Origin: Gammaproteobacteria bacterium
GTDB taxonomy: Bacteria; Pseudomonadota; Gammaproteobacteria; Pseudomonadales; Azotimanducaceae
Length of the DNA stretch: 64,000 nucleotides
Assembly (NCBI GenBank): GCA_021773565.1
Contig: JAJFJZ010000010.1
Coordinates: 124,001 to 188,000 of the forward strand
Reading direction: 5' to 3'
Shown here one piece after another: positions 17,330-26,565 of the stretch. Position 1 is the stretch's first letter; each line of letters begins with the position of its first letter. The notes beneath the pieces are model-generated. The model was given only the letters and a program-made list of their open reading frames with translations. It ran no database searches and was not told where the DNA came from. The translations under genes were made by a program, and so were the position numbers.

Positions 17330-17766
17330 TACTCACACCCTGCAATCAAACGATCAAGTTGGGCATTGAGTCGTTTCGGGCCGTTCTGATCCAGACTGGC
17401 AATAATCTGTTCCTCAACTTCCATTACCAATACGTATGCCTTTTCACCCAGGCGCAAGCCTTTTGGAGTTGCCGCCAAAACGCTTACCCGCTTGTCTTCA
17501 ATCGGAGAAGAGCGCGTTACGAGCTTTTTATGTTCCAGCGCTTTAACGGCCTGGCTTATAAGTGGCTGGCTCATCCGGGCAAATTCAGTGAGTTTTTGGA
17601 GCGTCATGCCCTGCTCTGTACACACCCCAAGCAATGCCCGCCATTGTGCGGGGGTAAGATCCAGCGTTTTCAGTCGGCGCCGCGACATCTGTTGAATTAA
17701 CCGGGATGCTGTGTGTATGCGAAAGGATATTCGATCAGTAACATCCTTTTTGTTCAAGCGCGCCAT
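17329..17766 (-). CDS. MarR-family transcriptional regulator (HpcR/HpaR-like position)
   Basis: 145 residues from ATG 17766, which is preceded by GAGAGA; an upstream in-frame ATG at 17820 lacks a ribosome site and would run through the likely promoter. The winged helix-turn-helix reads LTPAQWRALLGVC, then FARMSQPLISQAVKALEHKKLV, then the wing EDKRVSVLAATPKG, all typical of MarR. As first gene of the aminotransferase/ThDP/HpaF/HpaH operon it probably represses its own operon and perhaps the divergent transporter, released by a pathway ligand. HpaR-type MarR proteins control homoprotocatechuate operons, consistent with the HpaF/HpaH genes here. Confidence 0.88.
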   Translation of the reverse strand: MARLNKKDVTDRISFRIHTASRLIQQMSRRRLKTLDLTPAQWRALLGVCTEQGMTLQKLTEFARMSQPLISQAVKALEHKKLVTRSSPIEDKRVSVLAATPKGLRLGEKAYVLVMEVEEQIIASLDQNGPKRLNAQLDRLIAGCE

Positions 17767-17821
17767 AATCTCTCTCGATAGAAGATAACAACTACGGTTT
17801 CTGGATTGATAATCATACAAT

Positions 17822-17851
17822 ACAATACATTTCTATTTATATAAATAACAA
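17822..17851 (-). promoter_or_regulatory. Candidate marR promoter with 14-bp palindromic operator
   Basis: On the minus strand TTGTTA (17851-17846) and TATTGT (17827-17822) are spaced by 18 bases, a plausible sigma-70 pair. Inside the spacer lies the perfect palindrome TATTTATATAAATA (17834-17847), in the gap shared with the divergent transporter gene. AT-rich palindromes of this size are typical MarR operators, and occupancy here would block the promoter. Both the promoter and the operator are read by eye. Confidence 0.42.
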
Positions 17852-17959
17852 TATATTATCTTCCACCGCACCAGTCAGTTACTCCATGGATTGCAGCGAG
17901 TAGTCCTATTTTGCTAACCTGCCAGCCTGAATAACACCGGATGTAATATCCTGCTCACA

Positions 17960-18880
17960 ATGCAGTATCTACGTGAACCCCAAACTATTCTGGCGCTATT
18001 GCTGCTGCCAGTCGTGCTCTACCTTGGAAACCCGGCAATCGCGTTACTCGTAGCAGCAGGTCTTTCGCTGGTATCCAACCGTTTGGTAATTCCTCACGCG
18101 AGCAAAATTGGTACGCTTGCTCTGCAATCGGCGATAATCATGTTGGGGCTAAAACTGAACGCCAGTGAGTTGCTGCAAATCGGTGCTAATTACAGCCTTA
18201 TAGTCACTGCTTATGTAGCACTTACACTCGCTGCGGGCCTATTGTTGGGAAAGCTCATCCGTAATGATATCAAGTCCAGCCAACTGGTTTCTTCAGCGAC
18301 TGCGATTTGCGGTGGAACCGCCATCGCCAGTCTGGCACCAATAATCAATGCCAGGGCTGAACAAACCGGTGTAGCTCTGACCCTGATTTTTCTGCTTAAC
18401 GCGCTTGCTCTTTTTACCTTTCCAACGATTGGCAGTTATCTGGCAATGAGCCAGGAACAATTTGGTGTTTGGGTGGCACTTGCCATCCACGACACATCAT
18501 CTGTGGTAGCCACGGCCTCTATCTACGGTGAGGAAGCAGCCCGAGTGGCCACTACCGTCAAACTGGGACGTACGCTTTGGCTGATTCCACTACTGTTGGT
18601 TTTCAGCATAATGCAACATTCCGGGTCAGCAAAAATAGAAGTGCCGCTGTTTATCGGCCTGTTTATAGTGGCTGCATGCCTTGGTTCATTCGTAAGCTTA
18701 CCGGGTGCATTGGTGGAGGGTGCTTCTATAGCCAGCAAAATATTACTGGTAGTCGCACTCTATTGCATAGGTTCTGAAATCACCCGGCACACTCTAAAAA
18801 AACTGCGTGGCAGCATATTGATACACGGAATTTTACTTTGGGCTGTGGTTGTGCCCTTGACTTTAGTGCTTGTTCTTTAA
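17960..18880 (+). CDS. YeiH / UPF0324 family membrane transporter (putative sulfate exporter family)
   Basis: 306 residues, almost wholly hydrophobic, with about nine to ten membrane segments. The family motifs ATAICGGTAIASLAPIINA and ALAIHDTSSVVATASIYGEEAA are clear. Family members are annotated as putative sulfate/anion exporters, with little biochemical proof, and often sit near LysR or sulfonate genes. Here it diverges from marR across a 193-base gap and may be co-controlled. Export of sulfite/sulfate or an organic anion from the neighbouring catabolic route is possible. The function is only as firm as the family label. Confidence 0.8.
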   Translation: MQYLREPQTILALLLLPVVLYLGNPAIALLVAAGLSLVSNRLVIPHASKIGTLALQSAIIMLGLKLNASELLQIGANYSLIVTAYVALTLAAGLLLGKLIRNDIKSSQLVSSATAICGGTAIASLAPIINARAEQTGVALTLIFLLNALALFTFPTIGSYLAMSQEQFGVWVALAIHDTSSVVATASIYGEEAARVATTVKLGRTLWLIPLLLVFSIMQHSGSAKIEVPLFIGLFIVAACLGSFVSLPGALVEGASIASKILLVVALYCIGSEITRHTLKKLRGSILIHGILLWAVVVPLTLVLVL

Positions 18881-18954
18881 GCGTTGAAGATAGCTCGGGG
18901 CTAAAAAAATGCGTAACGCAGTTCGATACGGAAGTTTTATTCAGCGTAGTATTT

Positions 18955-19863
18955 CTACTTATCATCCACTCCAAACGTCAGCCTGTTTATGTTTTCACCC
19001 TTATGGGACATCGTGTATATTTCCCGAGGTCCATCCCTATTTGAGGTAAACGCTATTTTACGTCCATCCGGGGACCAGGCTGGCCAATGGTCATCGTAAT
19101 TGTTATTCGTTAAACGTACTAAATTGGTGCCATCAATGTCCATGACATATATGTCCCAGTATTCTTCTCCAGATTGAAACACAACCTCATTTCCTGAGGG
19201 GCTTATTGACGGACTGGTGCTAGTCAACACTCCATTGCCGGTAATGTTGTTTTTGGACAAATTACTAACGTCGCCATTTGAAAAGCTGTAGGAATATATT
19301 TGGCGAACATCTCCCTGTTGACGACTGTAAACTACTTGCTGTGTAAAAGGGGATGTTCCTGGATCTACTTCCTTATCGCTTGTATCCACTACAACTTCCT
19401 GTGAAGAACCATCGGCGTTCATGCTGTATATTCCCCAGGTACCGCCACGCTCTGAGTCAAAAATAATTTTCTTACCGTCTTCAATCCAGCTGGGCCAATC
19501 ATCAATTTTTTCATGATCGGTCAATCGTTTATTGCCGGAGCCATCACTATTCATTAGATATATGTCGTAGTTGCCATCAACCTCGGAAACAAAAGCGATT
19601 TTGCTTCCGTCGGGCGAGACAGAGGGAAACATTTCCGGGTTAGGGCTGTTGGTAAGATTTCTGATGTGGCTTCCATCAGAGTTCATTATGTATATCTCTT
19701 TATTTCCATCTCGATTGCTGCTGAATACAATTGACTTACCGTCAGGGGTCCAGGATGGTTTTTCACTGTCCCAACTTTGCGCACTTTCATCCCGATTGTA
19801 TGATGCATCCGAACCATTTTGAGAAAACACCAGAACCAGAAATAGAAGAAATGAGGGCTGCAT
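18955..19863 (-). CDS. Secreted TolB-like PD40 beta-propeller protein
   Basis: 302 residues with an N-terminal signal-like hydrophobic stretch (residues 1-20) followed by six or more PD40/WD40-like repeats of the form P-S-W-x-P-D-G-K-x-I-x-F-x-S-x-R-D-G-x-x-E-I-Y-x-M-N-x-D-G-S. These form a beta-propeller as in TolB, but the TolB N-terminal domain is absent and no tol/pal genes are near, so it is not TolB itself. Likely periplasmic, binding a peptide or glycan. It stands alone between yeiH (convergent) and the tRNA gene. Codon use looks more AT-rich than its neighbours, which may hint at a separate origin. Confidence 0.8.
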   Translation of the reverse strand: MQPSFLLFLVLVFSQNGSDASYNRDESAQSWDSEKPSWTPDGKSIVFSSNRDGNKEIYIMNSDGSHIRNLTNSPNPEMFPSVSPDGSKIAFVSEVDGNYDIYLMNSDGSGNKRLTDHEKIDDWPSWIEDGKKIIFDSERGGTWGIYSMNADGSSQEVVVDTSDKEVDPGTSPFTQQVVYSRQQGDVRQIYSYSFSNGDVSNLSKNNITGNGVLTSTSPSISPSGNEVVFQSGEEYWDIYVMDIDGTNLVRLTNNNYDDHWPAWSPDGRKIAFTSNRDGPREIYTMSHKGENINRLTFGVDDK

Positions 19864-19972
19864 TAAAGGGTCCTCGGTTGTTAGTACCTATCTCGAGGGG
19901 CAATCTATCCACCTTCATTGGAGGATCAAAATAGATTTCTTGTCAGATTTCTGAATATGAAACAGATTTAAA

Positions 19973-20049
19973 TGGTGGGCCCGGTAGGACTCGAACCTAC
20001 GACCAATGGATTATGAGTCCACGGCTCTAACCAACTGAGCTACAGGCCC
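19973..20049 (-). tRNA. tRNA with CAU anticodon, probably tRNA-Ile2 (lysidine-modified)
   Basis: A complete 77-base cloverleaf on the minus strand, including an encoded CCA. The acceptor stem GGGCCTG/CGGGCCC has one G-U pair, the anticodon loop is CTCATAA, and the T arm is GTAGG-TTCGAGT-CCTAC. CAU is shared by initiator Met, elongator Met and Ile2. The 1-72 pair is G-C, excluding the initiator form. Pairs C4-G69 and C5-G68 are those used by TilS to pick tRNA-Ile2, whereas elongator Met has T4-A69 and A5-T68. I therefore favour Ile2. Confidence 0.88.
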
Positions 20050-20109
20050 CGATGAGGGTGATTCTATCATTGTGATGTGAAAGCGGCAGCACAATATACT
20101 ACTTTTAGC

Positions 20110-20148
20110 AAAAAAACCGGGGTAAATCCTATGCAGATTTTACCCCGG
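20110..20148 (-). terminator. Rho-independent terminator of rpoD
   Basis: On the minus strand, 14 bases after the rpoD stop, a 12-bp stem (CCGGGGTAAAATC paired with GATTTACCCCGG, one bulged base) with a 6-7 base loop is followed by seven T residues. Confidence 0.88.
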
Positions 20149-20162
20149 CCTTCTTTTGTCGG

Positions 20163-21995
20163 TTAGCCCTTGTGAATGCCCGTTTCATCCAGGAAGCTAC
20201 GCAAGTGATCAGAGCGACTGGGATGCCGCAACTTGCGCAATGCCTTGGCCTCAATCTGGCGAATGCGCTCACGCGTGACATCAAACTGCTTGCCTACTTC
20301 TTCCAGCGTGTGGTCAGTATTCATATCAATGCCAAAACGCATGCGTAGTACCTTGGCTTCGCGTGCCGTCAAGCCACCCAATATTTCCTTGGTTGCTTCT
20401 TTCAGCCCTTCGCTGGTCGCAAGCTCGATGGGTGAGCCTATGGTTGCGTCTTCTATGAAGTCGCCCAGATGTGAATCTTCATCATCCCCAATCGGCGTTT
20501 CCATAGAAATAGGTTCTTTGGCAATTTTTAATACCTTGCGAACCTTATCCTCGGGCATATCCATTCTATCACCCAGTTCTTCCGGTGTGGGTTCGCGACC
20601 CATCTCCTGAATCATGGTACGGGAAACACGATTAAGTTTATTAATCGTCTCTATCATATGCACGGGTATACGAATGGTTCGGGCCTGGTCTGCAATAGAA
20701 CGCGTAATAGCCTGACGAATCCACCATGTGGCGTAGGTAGAAAATTTGTATCCGCGACGATATTCAAATTTGTCCACCGCCTTCATTAAGCCAATGTTGC
20801 CTTCCTGGATCAGATCAAGGAATTGCAATCCGCGGTTAGTGTATTTTTTGGCGATAGAGATCACAAGGCGCAGGTTAGCTTCAACCATGTCCTTCTTGGC
20901 GCGGCGTGCTTTAGCCTCACCCAGCGACATACGTCGGTTAATGTCTTTTATTTCGCCAACTGTGAGGCCAGTTTGTGTGGTGATTTTTTTGAGTTTCTTC
21001 TGGCGACGTACAATTTCTTCACGCTCTTCTTCCAATGCGGCGCTGTATGGTTTTTTTGCCTTAATCAGTTTGTTCAGCCAGGTAATGCTTAACTCATTGC
21101 CTGGAAATTCCTTTAAAAACACCATTCTTGGAACTTTGGCTCGACGAACAACTGCCGCAAGAATTGCACGCTCCTGGCGTCTTACCTGTGCCAGGCCCAC
21201 TCGGGGTTGGTCGACAATATTGTCGTAAAAGCGGGGTACCAGTTTAAATGAGTTAAACGCTTCACCGAGCTTCACCAGATCTTTTAAGGCAGCGTCACTA
21301 TCACGTTTTTTGTTCGCAACCGTTTTCATGGTTTTGTTGTATTGACGCTTGAGCGTAGAGAATCGCTTTTTAGCCTCTATAGGATCCGGGCCGCGATCTT
21401 CCTCTTCCTCTTCTTCATCGTCGTCTTTAACTTCATCTTTTTTGCTCAAATCAATTTGTGCAGCTGATGGTACGTGTTCCATTGGGTCAAGATACCCAAT
21501 CATGAAATCGCCGATGCGATTTTCCTTGGACATCTCCGTATATACTTCCAACAAGTATTCTACGGGGCCAGGATAATATGCCGCCGCCGCCAGAATATCC
21601 TGAATGCCCTCTTCAATTCGTTTGGCAATGGCAATTTCGCCTTCCCGGGTAAGCAACTGAACCGTTCCCATTTCACGCATGTACATGCGTACGGGATCGG
21701 TTGTACGGCCCGCTTCCGTTTCTACAGCAGCAAGTGCAGCTGCAGCTTCTTCGGCGGCCAGTTCATCTGCCGAGTTATCTCCGGCATTGGACAGTTCATC
21801 AGCGTCAGGTGCGATTTCATACACCGTGATGCCCATGTCATTAATCATTCGAATAATATCTTCGATCTGTTCCGGGTCGCTGATATCGTCTGGCAGATGA
21901 TCGTTTACTTCAGCATAGGTAAGAAAACCCTGCTCCTTGCCCTTTTTTATCAGGTCTTTCAGGCGAGATTCCTGTTTGTTAACTTGAGCGCTCAT
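20163..21995 (-). CDS. rpoD: RNA polymerase primary sigma factor RpoD (sigma-70)
   Basis: 610 residues, normal for gammaproteobacteria. Region 1.1 is N-terminal ([16 protein letters not shown]), region 1.2 holds [11 protein letters not shown], and an acidic spacer ([10 protein letters not shown], about residue 195) lies in the non-conserved insert. Region 2 contains [39 protein letters not shown], region 3 [12 protein letters not shown], and region 4.2 the helix-turn-helix [28 protein letters not shown]. It directs RNA polymerase to housekeeping promoters. It is the last gene of the rpsU-yqeY-dnaG-rpoD block and lies 255 bases after dnaG. Confidence 0.98.
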   Translation of the reverse strand: MSAQVNKQESRLKDLIKKGKEQGFLTYAEVNDHLPDDISDPEQIEDIIRMINDMGITVYEIAPDADELSNAGDNSADELAAEEAAAALAAVETEAGRTTDPVRMYMREMGTVQLLTREGEIAIAKRIEEGIQDILAAAAYYPGPVEYLLEVYTEMSKENRIGDFMIGYLDPMEHVPSAAQIDLSKKDEVKDDDEEEEEEDRGPDPIEAKKRFSTLKRQYNKTMKTVANKKRDSDAALKDLVKLGEAFNSFKLVPRFYDNIVDQPRVGLAQVRRQERAILAAVVRRAKVPRMVFLKEFPGNELSITWLNKLIKAKKPYSAALEEEREEIVRRQKKLKKITTQTGLTVGEIKDINRRMSLGEAKARRAKKDMVEANLRLVISIAKKYTNRGLQFLDLIQEGNIGLMKAVDKFEYRRGYKFSTYATWWIRQAITRSIADQARTIRIPVHMIETINKLNRVSRTMIQEMGREPTPEELGDRMDMPEDKVRKVLKIAKEPISMETPIGDDEDSHLGDFIEDATIGSPIELATSEGLKEATKEILGGLTAREAKVLRMRFGIDMNTDHTLEEVGKQFDVTRERIRQIEAKALRKLRHPSRSDHLRSFLDETGIHKG

Positions 21996-22104
21996 GTCAC
22001 CTCGGTATTTGTTAGGTATCTGATAAGGCCAGCGTATAACGGGGTTTGTTAGTACACACGGGGCCTTGTTTGTATCTCGTTTGCTCTGTTAGCACCATAG
22101 TGCG

Positions 22105-22124
22105 GTTTTTGGGTCTCCAAAAAC
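22105..22124. promoter_or_regulatory. Perfect hairpin in the dnaG-rpoD intergenic region
   Basis: GTTTTTGG-GTCT-CCAAAAAC forms an 8-bp stem with a 4-base loop in the 255-base gap upstream of rpoD. No T tract follows on the minus strand, so it is not a standard terminator. In other bacteria this gap carries rpoD promoters and mRNA processing sites; this could be an RNA-processing element. The rest of the gap shows no other clear signal. Confidence 0.4.
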
Positions 22125-22250
22125 GGGGGCGGGCAAACAGCGGATTATACTTTCTGAATTGGGTAAGCACCACTCTTTATGGCTAATCTCCACTATATTT
22201 GGGGACCGGGATCACTTTTTTCAAGCAATTGTTTGCCGTACCGCACATCC

Positions 22251-24044
22251 CTAATCTTCATTTTTGCTGTTTCCCGTGTGTTTCAGGTTCTGCTTCAGTG
22301 CCCAATAGGCTGCCAGGCCCTCTGAAGTACCGGCTTTTTTGATCTCCTGAATAAGCAATTTGCGATGTGCATCACCGCTGCTAAGCATCAGTTTTTCGAC
22401 GCCTTCCAAAAATTCGACCAATAGGCTTTTTTCATCAAGAACGGACGGTTTTTGTGCCAAATCCACTAATAAGCCATGGTGTGCTTCACCACTTAAGGCA
22501 GCAAGTAAAGTAGGCGTGTCCATATCCGGATCAGCCACCAACAAGCGCACCACCTTGCCAAACAGGCTGTCCTGAGGTAAATCTTCCAACAAAAACTGCT
22601 GGCTGGAGTCCGGCAGCTTAACAATAAAACCTGGGTATTTAAGAGTTATTGTAAGTAAGTGTTTACTTATGCGTTTAAGGCCCTTGCCAGGTTGTTTTGA
22701 TACGGTTTCACCCGCCGGAATGGCTGAAGATGAGGAAGTTTTGCGCCCCTGGGTTTCGAGCCCCGAGCTTACATACAAATCTTGCAGCGACAATTGAGTG
22801 AGCTCAGCCAAACGACTCATCATCAATTGCCTGAGTAATCCTTCCGGAACCAGTCGAATATGTGGGAGCGCAAGCTCGCCTAAACGTGCTCGATCATCAA
22901 TCAGGCTTAAATCCAGTTGCTCGGTAAGTCTTCTGAACAGGTACTCAATGCAGGGCATGGCCTCATCTACCCGTGTGTGAAAAGCATCTTTGCCCTCTCT
23001 GTGCGCCAGGCTGTCAGGATCATCCCCTTCGGGCAAAAACATAAATTTAAGCTGTCGGCCTTCCTTTAACACCGGCAGGGCCAATTCAAGGGTTTTCCAC
23101 GCTGCAGCACGTCCGGCTTGATCGCCATCAAAACAACACACCACCTCACTGGCGTACCGGTACAACTTGTCAAGATGATCTGCGCTTGTGGCCGTCCCCA
23201 GCGTTGCCACGGTGTTAGGCACACCATGCTGCGCAAGCGCAATAACGTCCATGTAACCTTCCACAAGTATCAAGCTGTTTAGACGGCGTACTGCCCGGCG
23301 GGCCTCATACAGGCCATACAACTCACGACCCTTGTGAAATATCGGGGTTTCAGGAGAATTCATGTATTTTGGCTGCTCATCGCCCAGAACCCGTCCGCCA
23401 AAAGCGATTACCCGGCCTCTGAGATCCTTTATCGGGAACATGATCCTGTTGCGAAATCGATCATAGACCCGGCCTTTTTCAGATTTCACAACAAGACCTG
23501 CTGCAAGCAGGTCTGCCTGCTTTACATCCTTAAGGGCGTTACCAAGGCCATTCCAACCTTCGGGGGCAAAACCCATCCCGAAATCTTTAGCACTTAAGCC
23601 GCTTAATCCCCGGTTTTTCAGGTAATTTACTGCGCTAACCGCTTCAGCGTGACTTTTTAACATCTGCTGGTAATACGATGCTGCCCGCTCCATTACCTGA
23701 TACAGGCTTTGCTCGCTCTTTCGCTTCCCAGGGTCTTTTAATGCCTCACGAGGTACTTCAACACCAGCTATAGATGCAAGTGATTCAACAGCAGAAACAA
23801 AATCCAGGCCCTCAAATTCCATGAGAAAAGTCAGAACGGTTCCGGAAGCCTTGCAGCTGAAGCAGTAATAGAACTGTTTTTCCGGGCTCACACTGAAGGA
23901 TCCGGTTTTCTCATCGTGAAAGGGGCACAAACCTACATAATTTTTGCCACTGCGTTTGAGTTTTACCCGCGCCTCAACCACCTCCCGGATGTCCACCCGT
24001 TCCAGTAGATCGTTTATAAATGACTGCGGTATACGTCCGGCCAT
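22251..24044 (-). CDS. dnaG: DNA primase
   Basis: 597 residues. The N-terminal zinc-binding domain has CPFHDEKTGSFSVSP and YYCFSC (Cys40, His43, Cys61, Cys64). The catalytic core carries the TOPRIM motif LVEGYMDVIALAQHG near residue 260 and CCFDGDQAGRAAAWKT. The C-terminal 150 residues are the helical DnaB-helicase-binding domain. It lays RNA primers for lagging-strand synthesis. It lies between yqeY (84 bases upstream) and rpoD, in the conserved macromolecular-synthesis order. Confidence 0.97.
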   Translation of the reverse strand: MAGRIPQSFINDLLERVDIREVVEARVKLKRSGKNYVGLCPFHDEKTGSFSVSPEKQFYYCFSCKASGTVLTFLMEFEGLDFVSAVESLASIAGVEVPREALKDPGKRKSEQSLYQVMERAASYYQQMLKSHAEAVSAVNYLKNRGLSGLSAKDFGMGFAPEGWNGLGNALKDVKQADLLAAGLVVKSEKGRVYDRFRNRIMFPIKDLRGRVIAFGGRVLGDEQPKYMNSPETPIFHKGRELYGLYEARRAVRRLNSLILVEGYMDVIALAQHGVPNTVATLGTATSADHLDKLYRYASEVVCCFDGDQAGRAAAWKTLELALPVLKEGRQLKFMFLPEGDDPDSLAHREGKDAFHTRVDEAMPCIEYLFRRLTEQLDLSLIDDRARLGELALPHIRLVPEGLLRQLMMSRLAELTQLSLQDLYVSSGLETQGRKTSSSSAIPAGETVSKQPGKGLKRISKHLLTITLKYPGFIVKLPDSSQQFLLEDLPQDSLFGKVVRLLVADPDMDTPTLLAALSGEAHHGLLVDLAQKPSVLDEKSLLVEFLEGVEKLMLSSGDAHRKLLIQEIKKAGTSEGLAAYWALKQNLKHTGNSKNED

Positions 24045-24128
24045 GCTGGAATATCGACCAAGTTTAAGGGAATGCGCTACGGAGAAGATTATCCGAGATA
24101 GGCTGCGCTTGCGAGAACAAGCGAAAAA

Positions 24129-24584
24129 CTAGAGTGCTGCCAACAGCTCCTTCACCCGGGCACTCGCTGCACCCATGTCCGCCTTACCGGCGATTTTGGC
24201 TTTTAGCCCACCCATCACCTTGCCCATATCCTGCATGGAACTAGCACCGGTGGAGGCTATCAGGGCATTAATGACGCCATCTACTTCCGCTGCACTCATT
24301 TGTTCGGGCATGAATTCCTGAATAAGTGAAATTTCAAACACTTCCTGGTCTACGAGGTCCATTCGGTCTGCTTTGCGGAACTGTTGTTCGGAATCGCGTC
24401 GTTGCTTGAGCATACGCGTGAGAATCGCCAGCACATCCGCATCCGAGAGCACTCGTCGCTCATCAACTTCCACACGCTTAATCTCGGAATTAACTAGCCG
24501 CATGACAGCCAGACGCTGCTTGTCACGTGCTCTCATCGCCACTTTTGTTTCTTCGGATATTCGGTTTTGAAGATCAGACACCAT
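24129..24584 (-). CDS. yqeY: GatB/YqeY domain protein
   Basis: 151 residues from ATG 24584 (MVSDLQNRISEETKVAMRARD); an in-frame ATG at 24593 adds three residues. The whole length is the YqeY helical domain found at the C-terminus of the GatB amidotransferase subunit, where it contacts tRNA. Standalone YqeY proteins are placed between rpsU and dnaG in many proteobacteria. The C-terminal motif DMGKVMGGLKAKIAGKADMG is diagnostic. A role in tRNA-dependent amidation is suspected but not established. Confidence 0.93.
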   Translation of the reverse strand: MVSDLQNRISEETKVAMRARDKQRLAVMRLVNSEIKRVEVDERRVLSDADVLAILTRMLKQRRDSEQQFRKADRMDLVDQEVFEISLIQEFMPEQMSAAEVDGVINALIASTGASSMQDMGKVMGGLKAKIAGKADMGAASARVKELLAAL

Positions 24585-24701
24585 TAACCTCAATCTACTT
24601 AGGCGGGGGCTTCAGGGTATAAACCCGGAAGATAAAAATTTTCGGCTGGAATTTCAATAGCGGGCTCCGAGATTGCACAGCCCGTGTGACGGCCTCGTGT
24701 T

Positions 24702-24917
24702 CTAGTAGGACTTGTCGAAACGCCTGTTCTCGCGCTGCAGCTTTTTCAGATGGCGTTTAACCGCTGCTGCCGCTTTACGTTTACGAACTGCTGTGGGTTT
24801 TTCATAAAATTCACGACGCCTGACTTCTGAAAGCACTCCGGCTTTTTCACAAGATCTCTTAAAACGTCTGAGGGCCACATCGAAGGGCTCGTTTTCTTTA
24901 ACTTTTACGCTAGGCAT
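24702..24917 (-). CDS. rpsU: 30S ribosomal protein S21
   Basis: 71 residues, highly basic, with the family sequence [26 protein letters not shown] and [24 protein letters not shown]21 binds the 3' end region of 16S rRNA and helps initiation. GGAGGG precedes the ATG. First gene of the block; the divergent neighbour is tsaD. A 117-base gap separates it from yqeY and contains a weak GGGCT/AGCCC hairpin that could damp downstream transcription. Confidence 0.97.
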   Translation of the reverse strand: MPSVKVKENEPFDVALRRFKRSCEKAGVLSEVRRREFYEKPTAVRKRKAAAAVKRHLKKLQRENRRFDKSY

Positions 24918-24957
24918 TTAAAAAATTTCCCTCCAGAGGGAGTCCGAAAAGCCGGCG

Positions 24958-24986
24958 ATTTTACTGCTATGTATAGGGCATAGCAA
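24958..24986 (-). promoter_or_regulatory. Candidate sigma-70 promoter of rpsU
   Basis: On the minus strand TTGCTA (24986-24981) and TAAAAT (24963-24958) are spaced by 17 bases, placing transcription start near 24951, about 34 bases before the rpsU ATG at 24917. This is the best match in the rpsU-tsaD gap. Confidence 0.5.
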
Positions 24987-25087
24987 GCATAGACTGGAGA
25001 TGCGCGGCAATTTTCGACGTGGTTTACCTATTTTTGCTTATTTAAGTAAACTGTCTTTCCATTAAGCCCTGCACACGTCAACCAATT

Positions 25088-26197
25088 ATGCTTGTACTTG
25101 GAATAGAAACTTCTTGTGATGAAACCGGAATCGCACTCTTTGATGGCGAACACGGTATATTGGCGGAGGCGCTGTACAGCCAGGTAGAGATGCATGCGCA
25201 ATACGGTGGTGTAGTACCGGAGCTTGCATCCCGGGACCATATCAAACGAGTGGCAACGCTGGTAAATCAGGTACTGCAGGAGGCAGGTAAGAACTTTAAA
25301 GATCTGCAGGGCATTGCCTATACCTGCGGTCCAGGACTTGCAGGTGCTCTGATGGTCGGCGCCGGATTCGGTCGTGCTCTCGCATTCAGTCTGGAAATCC
25401 CTGCAATCGGTGTACATCACATGGAAGGGCATCTACTGGCTCCCCTGCTTGGCCCCGCGAATGAAACAACACAAAGCAAAATTGAAATGCCATTTGTCGC
25501 ATTGCTGGTATCTGGCGGGCATACCCAGCTAATCCAGGCTAACCGTATTGGAGATTATGAACTAATGGGGGAGTCTATTGACGATGCCGCTGGAGAAGCC
25601 TTCGACAAGTCGGCCAAAATGCTCGGCTTAAAATATCCGGGAGGCCCCGAGATCGCACGCCTGGCGATAAAAGGTGACAGTAAACGTTTTCGCTTTCCAC
25701 GACCAATGACCGACCGGCCAGGCCTGGATTTTAGCTTTAGTGGTCTCAAAACGCATACCAGGAATGCCATTCAGACTTTGGCAGAAAGTAACAGGGAATT
25801 GCCGAACGGGTTGCCGAGCGGAGAACAGCAAACGCTCGCCAACTTTCACTACCTGAGTGAACAGGACCGGGCGGATATTGCCTGCGCATTTGAAGACGCA
25901 GTAGCCGATACCCTGTATATAAAATGCCGACGGGCGATGGAGCAAAGCGGGCTGACACAACTGGTAATGGCAGGGGGCGTGAGTGCAAATGTTAAACTGC
26001 GCAAGACCCTGGAAAACAAGCTGAATGCAGAAGTCTTTTACGCCCCCAACCACCTGTGCACAGATAACGGTGCAATGATTGCCTTTGCCGGACATGAACG
26101 TCTGGTTGCGGGTCAATTTGAAGATTTACATATTGAGGTGCATCCGCGTTGGGACATGACGACACTGCAGGCGCTCAAACCCACCCAATTCAAATGA
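25088..26197 (+). CDS. tsaD: tRNA N6-adenosine threonylcarbamoyltransferase
   Basis: 369 residues, some 25 longer than most; the extra length includes a Gln/Gly/Pro-rich stretch around residue 240 ([14 protein letters not shown]). The ASKHA fold is clear: [15 protein letters not shown], then [12 protein letters not shown] with the two metal-binding His residues, SGGHTQL, and [13 protein letters not shown]. With TsaB and TsaE it transfers the threonylcarbamoyl group to A37 of ANN-decoding tRNAs. The stop overlaps the folB ATG (ATGA), so the two are translationally coupled; rpsU diverges upstream. Confidence 0.97.
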   Translation: MLVLGIETSCDETGIALFDGEHGILAEALYSQVEMHAQYGGVVPELASRDHIKRVATLVNQVLQEAGKNFKDLQGIAYTCGPGLAGALMVGAGFGRALAFSLEIPAIGVHHMEGHLLAPLLGPANETTQSKIEMPFVALLVSGGHTQLIQANRIGDYELMGESIDDAAGEAFDKSAKMLGLKYPGGPEIARLAIKGDSKRFRFPRPMTDRPGLDFSFSGLKTHTRNAIQTLAESNRELPNGLPSGEQQTLANFHYLSEQDRADIACAFEDAVADTLYIKCRRAMEQSGLTQLVMAGGVSANVKLRKTLENKLNAEVFYAPNHLCTDNGAMIAFAGHERLVAGQFEDLHIEVHPRWDMTTLQALKPTQFK

Positions 26198-26565
26198 ATC
26201 CTGATCAGATCTACATACGCGAGCTGGAGGTTCAGGCAATCATCGGAATTCGCGCACACGAGCGAATCCGCAAACAGACGCTCACAGTGAGTTTATGGAT
26301 GGCTCGGGATCTGAGTCCTTCGGCGAATTCTGAAAACATCGAAGACACGCTGGACTATGGGGCTGTGTGCAGGCGCCTTGAAGAGATGATAGAAAGTTCC
26401 GAATTTTTATTGCTTGAAGCTCTGGCTGAAGCAATTACTACGGTACTTCAAAAGGAATTTTCGGTTAAGTGGTTTCGCCTGCAACTGGGAAAACCCGGGG
26501 CGGTTCCAGATGCCCGTGAAGTAGGGCTTATTATTGAAAGGGCGCTCCAGCAAAGCCCTGATTAG
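26194..26565 (+). CDS. folB: Dihydroneopterin aldolase
   Basis: 123 residues from ATG 26194, which overlaps the tsaD stop by four bases. Motifs: [53 protein letters not shown] with the catalytic Glu, and [17 protein letters not shown]. It cleaves dihydroneopterin to 6-hydroxymethyl-dihydropterin in folate synthesis. The usual partner folK is not found directly downstream; instead the gene converges with cca, and the two stops overlap by four bases. Confidence 0.93.
   Translation: MNPDQIYIRELEVQAIIGIRAHERIRKQTLTVSLWMARDLSPSANSENIEDTLDYGAVCRRLEEMIESSEFLLLEALAEAITTVLQKEFSVKWFRLQLGKPGAVPDAREVGLIIERALQQSPD

Noticed and set aside
18955-19863. TolB of the Tol-Pal system
   Set aside because: Only the propeller repeats are present; the TolB N-terminal domain and tol/pal neighbours are missing.
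19973-20049. tRNA gene as an integration site
   Set aside because: No integrase gene and no repeat of the tRNA 3' end were seen in the flanking sequence.
21349-21576. Ser-rich open frame opposite rpoD
   Set aside because: It is the complement of the acidic Asp/Glu-rich spacer of RpoD; no ribosome site and no recognisable family.
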